Shown here piece by piece: positions 1-13,300 of a DNA stretch of 64,000 nt (positions within the stretch are counted from its first letter, which is position 1; the number at the start of each line of letters is the position of its first letter). The DNA comes from Hirudo medicinalis (Eukaryota > Annelida > Clitellata > Hirudinida > Hirudinidae): assembly GCA_011800805.1 (NCBI GenBank), contig MPNW01000703.1, positions 68,942 to 132,941 of the forward strand, written 5' to 3'. Both the position numbers and the translations under genes were made by a program. A model generated the notes under the pieces. The model was not told where the DNA came from and made no database searches. It was given only the letters and a program-made list of their open reading frames with translations.

Positions 1-19
1 TATATATTAAATTATATGT

Positions 20-56
<37 letters not shown>

Positions 57-60
57 GAAG
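1..60. repeat. (TA)n low-complexity start
   Basis: Alternating TA at 28-52. The stretch 60-390 has no recognised feature. Confidence 0.8.
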
Positions 61-639
61 ACACTCAAATATATGCGCTAATATATTTTTTCGAATTTTA
101 ATCTTCCCATTCCAAAGTTGTTCCTTTTATGAAAGTATCTCTGCCAGTTTTTAGTCCGAAATATTGATATTTATTGGTAGCTCAACGAGGTCAAACTTTT
201 CAATATTTTAAATTTTTGCTAAAATTGGATTTTTTTTTGGTAAAATTTCCATCAACAAACTAAAATGAATTGCTGATTAAGCATTTTTAGAATTCTATTA
301 CATATCTGTGTCATTAATATTCTTAGGTGCTTATGTCAGCAAAGTAATTTTGTTGTACGTTGTATTGACAAAAGAAAACATTGTTGCGTCGCTGTGAAAC
401 TGTCAGGCAGTGTAGACATTTTAGCAGCCTTCATCATAAAGTTGATACAGTCAATCACTGTCTTCTTAAGAAGAGTAATTCAGGTAATTATAACATTGGT
501 TAATGGTTATTCAATATCCATAAATTGTCCAAAATTGCCAAATGGAACTGGAAAGGCAGAAGCGACTGCAGTGCTTAATCTCATTCATTCTCATACAGAT
601 GAGCTGTCATCTCTCGGCCAATTCAAACATTGGTAATGG

Positions 640-1105
640 TGGTCGAAGGCCTAGTTTCATCTCCATATGCTTCATCTTCTCCACAGAATGATCTGCTGCC
701 ACTCCGTGATTTAGAAAGCTTCAAGAAAACAAATGAAGCTGTATGCTGCAATTAAGTCATTCTCTGAACACTTGAGTGAAGTACCTAGTCGGTTTCTTTG
801 ACTCGGAAGTGTCACCTGAGATGAAGTCAGCCGTGGATGTAGCACTTGACAAGATAACAACAGATCATCTTTGACGCATTGCCTTCAAGTCCATATTACC
901 ACAGAAGCAGCTGTCTGACTTCATATCACAACATACCAGGCTGCTTTTCACATCATTGGATGTACCACAACATTTCCTGACCATCAGTCCTGATATGTGG
1001 GACAATGACAATGTTTACATTGTTGGTCAACAGAAAGTGAGACATTCAAAAGTCATCAACGACGTAGCCGAGAGAAGAGTGGCCTTAATTCAACAGTTCT
1101 AACAA
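640..1105 (+). pseudogene. Decayed coding relic, probably from a mobile element
   Basis: From about 795 to 1100 one plus-strand frame reads as plausible protein (for example ISPDMWDNDNVYIVG and VINDVAERRVALIQQF) interrupted by one stop. Shorter matching pieces in other frames lie upstream. I cannot name the family. The look is of an old transposon-derived gene. Confidence 0.3.
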
Positions 1106-1135
1106 TTCAAGAATAACAATAATAATAATAAGTGA

Positions 1136-1325
1136 ATTTGTATAGAGCCATAAGCGTAAGCTTCAAGGGCGCTAAAACCATAGCGTCGTCTCCCAGAGGC
1201 GCTTTGTTGTGGTGCAAGCTGGGTTGCGAACAAAACACGTAACGACTGTTGCTTTTACCGTCGCTCGCAGAAATCAAACCTTCTGAGCCAACTTGCACCC
1301 CGAGAGGAACAGAAACAGTTCTAAA
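1136..1325 (-). repeat. SINE family A, minus-strand copy
   Basis: Read on the minus strand it matches the SINE at 60050-60269: a tRNA-like head, GGTAAAAGCAACAGTCG, a B box in GTTCGCAACCCAG, then the TGCACC region. It lies downstream of KCC. Confidence 0.6.
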
Positions 1326-1977
1326 CACATCCTAACAAGTCCACCCTTATTGCTGCAGCAACAGAATCAATAAGAAACACAGACACCATATTTGCAGACA
1401 TACCAGACAAATAACAGACATCATGACATTTTAAGTAAATGTGTTTTACTTATACTAACGTCTTTGACTGTATTAAAGTGATTGTTTTGAACCGTTGATT
1501 ATTTTTGAAATAATTGTTGGTAAACTACTAATTATATAAAACTTTGTGTTGAGCCACCATTAAATATTAAAAGAATACATCAAAATTGTGCAAGACTTTC
1601 TTTTTTTATATTACTAACACGTTTGGGGATGGGAACTGAAATTTAAAAAAAATAATTTTGAGTGGCTAATATATATATTTTATTTATTCTTATTTATTTA
1701 TTTCAAATAAGGTAAAAGAGCTGTTAATCACTTACTTAAGCGACCGAATAGCAAATTTTGCGCAAAAAAAAGGCCATCCCAACCAATTAGATTGAAATTC
1801 GTAAAATTAATTTAAGGCACATGGCCCCATCCCTTCCTTTTGAATTAAATATTATCAAGAACAACTGGCAACGATTTTTTCAAAATCAACTTGATTATCT
1901 TGCTCAAAGTTTTTATATTGCAATCAAAATTTATAAACTTTAATTTGACAAATTAACGCTCGTTGTCCCAATCTGAT

Positions 1978-4900
1978 TTACGAGTAGATGGTGATCACTT
2001 CTTTGCCTCCACCTCTGATCATCAAAACACGATCCAATTTTTCAGTCAAAACTTCCAAAAATTCTAAATCTGGAAAATGTAAAGAATCAAAACAAAACTA
2101 GAAATGCAAAGTGCATCATCTTAACACACATCCCTAATTGTTCTTTAGGAATCATGGCAATATCTAAACGCTCCAAGAATACGAAGCAAATTTATCTAGC
2201 TCATCAATAAACATGGAAACTTTGAATAGTTTGAGTTGTGTATATGGCAACAGTCGCAATGCGTCGTGTTCGCAACTCAGCCTGCATCGCCAGAGAGCGC
2301 TCATGGGAAGGGCTCAATGTAAATGGCAGAGCAATTAAAAGGTGCCTTCATGTCCTATTCAGATGCATAAGGCACTCAAAAGATCGTCTAAACACAAGTT
2401 ATTAAATAATTCCTATCAGTTTGACTCAAAATTAAAATATTGATGCCGCTGCAGATCGAAAACTTATGCATTCATTTCAAAAATCGAATAGGCTATTGAA
2501 AGCAATCTTGATAAATAAGTTTCCAGAAGAGCATATGTATGACTGAAATATCAAATATTCACATATCGCTGGACAAAATAGATGAAGGAACCCCATCCAA
2601 AACAGGGTTAGTTCAAAATTAAGGTTGTCAGACCTGTTTTATTGGCGTTTCTAAAATGTCGAATTGAGTGGATATAGGAATCTTTACTCGAAGAAAAAAA
2701 TCAAACATAGCTGGGAAGGCTTATAATCTAAATCGTTTTAAAATCTACGTCTTACAACGATTAATTAATTTTAGCTTAGTTTTGTTTTAAGGTTTACAAC
2801 ATTTTGATGATAAAGATCTGATAATTTTCTGTGACTACAAGAACGCCCAAACGTACAAGAGACGACCGAGCATTTCCTACATTTTCAGACAAGAAACTAT
2901 TCACCATAGATTTACATAAATATGTAACGACCAAACGACCAGCTAACGATCTTTTGGTTAACATAACTTTAAGACTTGTTTACGTAATTGTAGTATTAAC
3001 AACCACTTTGTAACCATTCCTAGCATCAAATCATACAATTTCCAACTCCTTCCTTGGTCTTTGGAGGTCCTGGAAGGTTCAAAATAACCAACTGAGCAGA
3101 TGCTGATTTCGATTTGATCAGCTCATTTAGCCTCATTGCAGAATGCATCCTCATTATATTGTGAGTTTGTCTACAATTAGTAATAAGGAAAATATATATA
3201 AAACAATTGCTGATTGGGCTACCTAGATATTACTTATATATATATATAGATATACTTAGATTGGGATATTTAGAACATGAAAACAGTATTATTCATAACT
3301 TAATTAAACATTCACCTATAAATAAAATTCAAAATTTGGACCAGAAAACTCAATGTTTTAAAATAAGTATTTAGTCATAGAAAGACTCACAATTTGGATT
3401 CACTCTTGAATTCTCTGTTGCCTAAGGTTTGATGTTTATCCATCGTGCTTGACACCGCTTTATCTGCGGGTGTGACCAAATGCTTGAAGGAATCACGAAC
3501 TATCTGGAGCTAAAATCACATTAGAACTTATATAAATTTCAACAGATGATTTAAATCGACAACTTCTTTCTGCTTAATTATAATAGGAACAATTAATTTT
3601 CATTTTTAGACGTAGCACGGACTTCAAGAATATCTACTTGATGTAGTCAACCAGAAAACAAGCTAACTACTTAAACGCTATTACTTACAGCTCAAGAACT
3701 GCAGTACAGATTGACATTAACAGGAATGCTTATTGCGAAGAATACGGAAGAGATGGAAAGATATTTGAAGTCTATGAAACCTGCTTCGATATTATGGTGC
3801 TGCACCTAATAAACGCAAATAAAAACACACATCATGGAATCACGGGCCATTACTTATATCATTATCTGTTTATTTTCATTACAAATTTCATTACATTACA
3901 ATTTCATTACAAACGCATTTACTGAAACAAGGATTCAAAGAAGTCAAAAATCTAAAGTTTAGACAACAATTTATCGGAGTAATTTAGTTTTACGTTTGGC
4001 ACAGATTCCCGGGCAGTATTCCTCCAAAGCTGCCACATTTCGTCCCTTTGCTCCATCATGAAAGTGCGTTCGTATGTATAAGCACTGATATCTTTTGAAT
4101 GCTAGACAGAAAATTTGACAATAACGATGCTAATAAATATTTCAAAATGCGAACTGTATGTTATTTTAAAATATATAACATGCAGCTAAAGTAGCACAAT
4201 TCCATAGACAACAAATTCCCAAACACTTAAAAAGACCAGATAAACACTGGTCTACAATTTTTGAAAAGTTGCCTGCTTCAAATTAACTATTTCTTAAATA
4301 TTTCGATATGCTAAATTCAAATATGACATTCGAATCATTTGATTTGATACTGCTTTTAGGATATTCAATGTTTTAAATTGTACTTTATGCAGATTGTAGA
4401 GTTTAAATTATAAATTTATAATAACCTCGGTATTTTCCTGTGATTAAGCTTGTTAAACATGATATTAAATCAACAAAAGGTTTGTGTGAATAAAATTTAT
4501 GAAACAAAACAGAATTATTATGAACATAATTTAGTCCTATTTAGAATCAACTCGATGCTTTTTGGCTTGTTTTCATGCCTAAAAGTTTTTTTATTCATAA
4601 AATGGAGCATCTCTAGCCAGAGTCCAGCAATAGTCTGTGTCACGTCGTTCCTGAGCGGACAGGCTGACCCGATTCATGTGTATAGACTGACATCTTAACG
4701 CTTGTACCGTGCGAGTGACATTCATGCCGTGTAATTTTGATCGCCTGAGCATGAGGTTATGAACTGAGAACACGGATGAATTCAGTTTGACAGCCAGTAA
4801 ACATTATCAATTAATAATTTTGCTTCATTAGGGCATGACTTATTCGTTGCAGACAATTGTAGTCTTTCGAGTTTCCATCAAAAGTGTTCTTAGAACAGAA

Positions 4901-7305
4901 TGTTTCAAATTCTTCAATTTTCTACTAAATCCAAGTGGCATTTAAGAGTAACATGACATATTCCAATCTACAGTTTCTCCTCTCCCGTCTCTCACAAATC
5001 TTATAAATTATTTCTTGCTGCTTGTCACAAAAGAGGACAGCCTCACCCAATTTGACTGCTCTCGATCCATGTAGCATGCTTGTGCTGGCTTGAAAATAAC
5101 TCAGCCATTCCTTCTTGAAGATATCTAGCATTTTACTTGGAGGAGCTCCAATAGGTTGACTGCTTTCTATCACGGGAAATCAACAAAGAAGTTTTGGCAA
5201 ACGAGTAGCGGTTAAAGTTTTGCGCACAACTCACAAAATTTAGGAAAACATGGTTTTTTTAAATTTTTCCAAATATTTTATAATTTTACTTTCATAAAAT
5301 CATTTGAACTACACCAGTTCAAAAAAGTGTGCGCCGGGTTGTACAAATATGTGCGCTGGTACAGGCCGGCGCAGCTGAGAGGGAACATTTATTACGACCA
5401 GTGATCTATTTATCAGCAGTTCAAAACGTCACCAACCATTTCAACAACTTCAACCACTGCATCTATCCTCAGTTGGTACAGGAACACCTCGATGTCCTCT
5501 TTGATCTGAATGCTGTTTTCTTCAAGTTCTGTTAAAAGACATTTAATCAAAGACCAGGCAAGCCAAAAAACTAATTTGAATATTTATTAAATTCTATGAT
5601 GTCATTTATAATTTCATGCTTGGTGCATTTGCAACTTTTCCATGGTTAAGCCTCGATTTACCTGCTACTGTAAAGATCCTCATTTTGCAATATTTCCAAA
5701 CTTTATGCTGAATTAAGAGGAATGGAAGGAGCATCAACATTCCTCCATCATCTTGCACAAGCTAAAGTACACAACTCAAACACATCGTCAATGTTATGCA
5801 TAAATTATATCTGACATGCAAATTAAGCACAATGTAGATGTTTGTTAAAGGATACGAACAATCCACCAAACGTCAATAGTTCCCGAAGTTATTGAGGTCG
5901 AATTATCAGGAAATTGTTCAATTCCCTTTGCAATAAGTGTTGCCAAATGCTTTGCACTAATAATTTTGATAATGTCTGAAAGTAAGTTATAAAATAAGAA
6001 AAGAAATAATTGCCGGTAATAATTTACAACAACTTGATGAAGCTAAACTTTTAGACCTTTTCTCGCTTATCTTTTCCACGCCTCAAGTTTAAGAAAATGG
6101 CAAATAACAGTTATAAACAATCTCGTGAACGAAATGCACATACTAAAGATATGGCGGAAATGATTTTAAGACACAGAATATGATTGGAAGGCTTGGTCAT
6201 TTGATAGGAATGACCACAAATAGAACCCATTCATTTAAGATATAACCAAAACAAACAAAAAGTTCAGAACCTAAAAACCTCCTGCGTGCTTCAGGACTTG
6301 TTTTCCAAGAGTTTGGCCATGCCATAAGTACCGTATTGTGTCTGAGGCTCCCTAAACCAGCTCCTTGAATACTGTCCAATAAATCAATGCATTTATTAAG
6401 TTCGTGTATTTCTCATAGAAATTTAATTTAAAGCAAAATATAGTTCGATCAATTTCTGAATCTAAATAATTGTTGAATCACAATGTGATGAATAAGGACA
6501 AAATTATTTGTGAAGGGGTGGAAAATGTTTCATTAGAGATGATGCACAGATTCAAAAAGGTTTAGTTGTTCAAGGACTCAATATTGACTAGTGCAATGAG
6601 GAAAAGAACAGCGAACAATCTACAAGTGGTTTAGACAGTAGCTGATTGTATATTAACTGCGAAGATGAGAACAGATGAACATATGAGAAACAATTATTCA
6701 TGGCAGCTATCGACGTTTGGAAAAGTTTATAAAGAGAAAAGTCTTTTGAGCTATAATTCTAACTAATACTCAGCAACGCTCATCATATATTTTATTAACC
6801 AAGCACAACAGTAAACCAACAGAAAAAAAACCAAATAAAATAACTCATATATCATATGATACGTAATCGATACATCTTGAGGTATATCATATCATAAATC
6901 TATGATGATGAACACGGCAGTCAGACTCGTTGTTTTCGATCTCAAAGATCCCAAGACATCCACACAGGGACGTCATTTCAGCATTTCGCAGGGGGGGACA
7001 AACCCTAGTACAACTTGAGATGACTTTTGTTTTCTTATTTGCTTCTAGTTAAATGTCAGGGAGGACAAGAGCCAATCATGGGGGTAACATACATGATTAT
7101 CCGTTGTCCCCCCAATGACGTCCCTGTATCCACATCCCACTTCTGAAGAGTCTGCACTGGCTATCGATACTCTAGAGGACAACCTATAAAATAACTTCAA
7201 TAATTTACTAATAATTTGTTTTGTCTACTGTCGGGTCATAATACCTCAGCCCTTGAACAGCTAGGTCTATACAGCTTTAAGAGCTCTTTTATTATTTATT
7301 AAGTA

Positions 7306-7337
<32 letters not shown>

Positions 7338-10300
7338 TAATAATGATAATGATAACGACAACGATACATAACATAATATAGTATTTAATAATGTAATATA
7401 GTAACTAATAAATTATATTACATTACAATAATAATGTGTTCATTTGTCATTTGCGTCAGCATCAGAGGCCACTGTGAGAAGATATCAGGCGTCGGTAGCC
7501 GAGTGGTTAAGACTTTCGCTTTTGGGCGGCTACGTTAGGAGAAATCCTAGCCGGTCGCAAGAGTTTCTTTAAGTAATGCATTTGTAAAGCGCCATAAGCG
7601 TCAGCATCAGAGGCTACTGTGGAAAGAGGTGGGTCTTCAGGTCGGTTTTAAACAGGCTGAGACCTTGAGATGTGCTGGAAGACTATTTCATGTCCGAGGG
7701 GCATAGAACTTGAAAAAGTTGGCTTTAAACTTGGTCCTCGGAATCTTGAGGAAGTTCGAGGAATCCGACCTCAGACTCCTTGCATGTGCGGGGAGAGTAT
7801 TGGACAGATAACGTGGTGTTCCTGTGATCAGGACACTGTATTACGTGGCTATTTTGAATTTGATAATGCTTTGAACTGGAAGCTAGCGAAGAGATTTCAT
7901 TGCGTCAGCCGGATCGACTGGGCTCCAAACACAAGACGAGCAGCTCTATGTTTAATCCTCTGCAGTTTCTCGAGGGAAGCAGAGGGAAGTTGGTGAAAAA
8001 GCGAATTTCAGTAGTAACGACAAAGAACAGCTCAGATCAAACGAAAGGAGGTGACGATGTGAGGAGGTGAGGCACGTTTTCAAGTGGGTACTTAATAGCA
8101 TAAACTCGAAGTAGTAGGGGTTCAGCTGCAGTTTGTTTGTCAGATTCCATTGCTGGATCTTCTGGATACATTTATCAGCTTTTCGTAACTCTACCGAGGT
8201 GATGATGAAGGAGAGTGGTGCGTGGATGTCGGCGTCCTCAGCTTACAGATTGTAGCTATACCCGAAATCGGAGATCAAGTGGCCGAGTAAGGGTGTCGGC
8301 TTCTTAGTTTTAGAACTAAGATTCTGGAACTCACTAACATGGATCTATCCATCCAGATCCGATACTTTGTAATGAAACATTTAAGTTTACCTTATAAATA
8401 CATTTATTTAGACTGTCATCCATCATAACATCGCGTCTCTTTAATTAAATTAACTTTTTCATTGACATTTCTCATTTTATTTGTTATTTGTCACATCACA
8501 AGTGGAATATTTGATTGTTGGTGTCACCATGTCCATACGTTGGGTAATGTGACACTTAAAGACGGCTAAATACTAATAACAATAATTTTGAAGATGCAAT
8601 TAAAAGATATTTTAGTGATAAATATCAAAATTAATGCAAATTAAATAGGAGAGATTAAATAATAGAGCTTCAACCAACATGTAATTAAGACACCCAGTAA
8701 CATCAGCTGCCATGAGAACATCAGCAAAACTTTTCAAATTTTCACTTTTTAATACTTCTTGAAGATTCCTTTTAGCAATTTCGCAATTGGAACAATCGTC
8801 CTCACATCTCCCACGAAGCACCGACATAATCAAGATCAGACCCTTCCCTACAATTTTGTTCAAGTTATTGTGTAAGATTGAGTCACATTTTCATAAAAAC
8901 TATCTTAAAAGCAAATTTCGTTTTTTAAATAAACGCCAATTTAAGTCGTGGGTTGTTTTGTCTGCGTCGGTTGTAGGTGTTTCCGAAGCACCTTCGTTTA
9001 AATCATTTCGTTACGGCTAAGGGCTGAAATTTATCTTGTAAATATTATTGGCAAATTGTTAGTAAACCAGACTTTCTGGATAAATTAATGACATTATAAT
9101 TGTCGTAACAAATGATGTTAGTTGACACTAAACTGTTAACTAAGCTTTCCCATTATCTTTCCACAAATAATGAAGGAATGAAAAATGTATAATAATACCA
9201 AATCAGAGACAAAATGGAATTTATGTGACTAATTCAAGCATTTATGACGTTATGACACGGACAAGAAAATCAGATAACATCAACCCTATCTCTCAGTTAC
9301 GAAATCGAATGGGTAATTTGACAAAGTTACCAGATTCAGGAATTTTGTAATGGAATGTAATAAATCTGATATAGAATGTTTCATTTATTTTATGATTCAA
9401 GAAATCATATTTTGCATCACGCAAAACACCCACATTTACCAACAATTTAGTGGATTAACAATTACAAGCTAGAAACAAACGACAATTTCAAATACATAAA
9501 ATAAATAAAAACACATTTAACAAAGGCCTCTTCATATATTTTCCTTTTATAAAATCCGTTACTTACCAGCCTTCATTTGTGTTGCAAATCTGAAAAGATT
9601 CGGATATTTCGGTTTGAACTCTTCAGTCAGTTTAAAAAGAACAAGAATTTGAGGTCTCCAATTCTTGACATGAATAGGGACATCTTCAATCCTTGCAAGA
9701 GCAAATCGAGCAGCAGAGATGGAAAGTCCAGTTAGTCCGTCTCCCCATTCTTTCTCCGCACTGTTTAAATTTATGAAATATTCTCCAACAGTGGACAACG
9801 AAACATTCTTTACTCAAATGTCAAATACAAGTGCATAACAAAGAAATTAAAAATGTCACATTTTTTATCAGTTTTGACACAAGTTCTAATCACTATTTGT
9901 TTCATTACCACGTATCGTTTGTTACTCACTTAATTACACTTCAATGGTGTTGTAACCCTGGCGATAAAACATTAATTAATTTTTTGTAATTAAGTTTATA
10001 ATTGTTATATCTAGAATATTTTGTAAAGCAGCTCTATGCCAAATAATTAAGGTTATTTAGTGGTCTTGAAGTTCTGTTGAACATATGCCACTCTAATCAA
10101 ACTCTGTATCGTTGTCGTTTCAACATCACGGAAAAATCCCACATCAGATCCTAAATCCCACATATTCCCACATTCCTCTCGGCATCCCACAATAGCCAAT
10201 ATTCTTAATCAGCAATATAATCACGCAAGTGATCGTTACGCAATAACAAGACAAAAAAAAATTAATACCACCGACTTGCTAACTGAATAATTAATGAATA

Positions 10301-13300
10301 AAAAGAACTATAAATTAGGCGTAAATTAAGCGCCGTGGTTTATTACAATATTTGGAAATAATTAGGTGCGTGTAGGTCATTTTAAATCCAGCAACTAATG
10401 AGCACCGATGCTGAGACGAACATATATATATATATTGTTATAACCCTGAAAATGCCATCAATTAATTTTTAAAGTTATATTTATGTTTAATTAGTTTTCG
10501 ATTATATTCACTATCTTTTAGTTCTACGGCGAGACAAAAATCTCAGACAGANATAACTGGCAGCAGGATTATTGCGTAAGCGTGGTATTTACAGTTAATA
10601 CCACTCAGTTGATAACTGAATATTTGCTGGAACATCCCAACAATAAACTCGGCATAAATTAAGCCCCGTCGTTTATTATTATATATATATAATCTGCTTC
10701 AGAAATGTAAATTCAAGTTGTAAATATAGGCTAAATAAACATCAAGTAACTAACCCCTTGTATTCTATATACTTGTAAACAAATGCAGCTATGCCGATTG
10801 CCATAAGAGCATAATACCAACTCGACATGAACATCAAACAGAGGCACATTATTACTCCAAAGAGAGACAAGGACCTTAGAATAACATAATCAGTTATCAA
10901 CTATTTCTTGCATTCTAATTTAATATCCGGTGGACATTATCAATCAAAAACGTATGTGAACACAACATTCCCCTGTTTCAAGTCCCATTAAAAAATCGTG
11001 AGCCATAAACAAAGTCACAGCTTAGTGACTTGTTGTTGATGTTATTGTACAACGAGATGAACTCATCATACCAATGATAGTATTTAAATCTAGGCCTCCA
11101 ATTAGGGGTGTTGAGAATAGTCTGAACTGCGCAGGCCATGTTCGTGAAGCAATAACACATCAAGAAGAACCTGCCAATGATTACATCAAATTGATATCAA
11201 ATCAACAAATTTCTTTCAATCTAATCTGTTATTTAAATAAACCATTTCACATGCTACATAACTAATTACACGACGATGTTTTGCTTTGATAAAAGTTTTT
11301 TTTGATTTTTTTTAATGAAAGTGTAAACTTTTCTGAAGACTTACATAGTGATTATGGGGGCTAGATGGTCTACGTTAGCCAGAAGAACTCCACATTCACC
11401 GATGAAGGCGGTGACCAGAAGGGCACGAAGTGGCTCCCCATTACTGGTCGATGAAAAAGGTTTCAAAAACGGAATTATGTTATCTTCAGAAATTGCTTGG
11501 AGAAGTCTTGGTGCACCTGTAATAAGCATAACTTGATCAATTAAGTTATTAAATAAGATTTTAATTGTAAGATTTTAAATATAACATAAAAGATCATGTA
11601 GAACTCGCCCATGAGGCTCTGCAGACCAGCTCCACAGGTAGACATGAAAGCACCAATCATTATAACCCATGGATTTGGCCAGGCCAGCTGAGACACAATG
11701 AGACCCCCACCCATACTTTCTCCTAATCTGGAGTGATGATAATATAAATACATCAAATATGGACCACTCATAGCCAAAGGATGACTTTACTTATCTCTCA
11801 GGAATTGTCCCTCAACAGTAGCAGCAAACAATAACATGCATGAGAAATCTAAAAAAAAAATCAAATTCTCATCTAAAGAAACACTTTAAATAATGGATTC
11901 GTGGTTTTGTCTCACAAGTCAAAGACGTTATTAGCACAGCCGAGATGGTTCCCACTGGAATTGACTTCTGAGCATCCTTCAAATCACCTGATCTATTTGA
12001 TCCTGCCATGAAGCCTGACCACAAATGACATTAGAAATGAATATTAATGCAGGACTCCTCATGGATACAAAATGACATCATGTGGAAGGAATTTTGGCAC
12101 CGCTTAAATAAGTCACGTTTAAATTGTTGATTATTAGTTTAAATTACTTATGAATATATTTTTATTAAAAAAAACTGAGATGCTTTCAGTTAGGATTAAT
12201 TTAATTGATCTCTCTTTAGAAAATCATCGGATAAATCTATTGAAACATCAACCCTCCAAAAAGCAAGTGGATGTAGTTTATTCAATTAATATATTATTTA
12301 CTTAATTCAGTTTCCTTGATAACTCAGGCTAATAATAGCTAATAACTAATCTAGGGCTGCGGAAATAAACGATTAATTGATCGATTAATCGTTAACATTT
12401 TAATCGATTAAAATTTCATTAATCGATAATTTTTAAATTTACTTTTATTAATAATTTTGTAATAGTCTTTTTTTGGTTACTTGCTTTTCCTCCCGCATTA
12501 TAATTATCATTTTGTTCATAAGCTAAATGCTCAATTTGCTTTCCTTGGTTCAAATATGTCGCTAATGTATCACCTTTGGCACAAACATCCTCTCAAATAT
12601 CAAGATGTTGCCGACAGTGACCGGCAGAAGAGTTCTGAAGCACGATCAATAATGAATTTCTTGTGGTGTCAGTCAAAGCCTGTAAGCGACAAACTTTCTG
12701 CAGACTTGAAAGTCGCTTTAGCTCACTGAATTGCTAGTTCAGATGATGGACTACGGACAGCTCTTCCAAACCAGACCTACAACTTCGCCATGTACAATCG
12801 ACACTGTGATTGCTGAGATGTACAAAGAGAAGTTAGCAGAGCATACGAAACTTTAATGACTTCACGAATAGAATTGAAGGCATTGATGCTTTGCCAACAT
12901 TACAAATGGCTGTGACCTTAAATCCACGTTACAAGCTCACATTTCTAAGAAGAGCGAAACGAGAAGCAGTGTGGACAGCATTGTCAACGGCAGTCAGAGC
13001 CTTCTATGGTCGAAAACATCGAGCAGGACGTCAAACATTGATTGTTTTAGCTAACTAGGGTCGGGTGATTGAGTGTAGTGTTTATTGACTAATGCAGAGT
13101 CGCGATGCAACCAGATCAGCTAAAAGTAGGCGGAATATATGTGCGTTATATTTGATCGAATTTAATGATTAAAAAATTTTCCTATTAATCGATCAAGAAA
13201 ATCTTAACCGTTCGCAGCCCTAAACTAATCTATCAAGGAAATTGGTAACAGCAATGCAAGCGTATTCAGTTTTTAAAAAATCATAAAAAAGCACATTATC

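Noticed and set aside
7489..7560. Functional tRNA gene
   Set aside because: Good A box but decayed B box and no foldable acceptor stem; it continues into a repeat body, so SINE-like.
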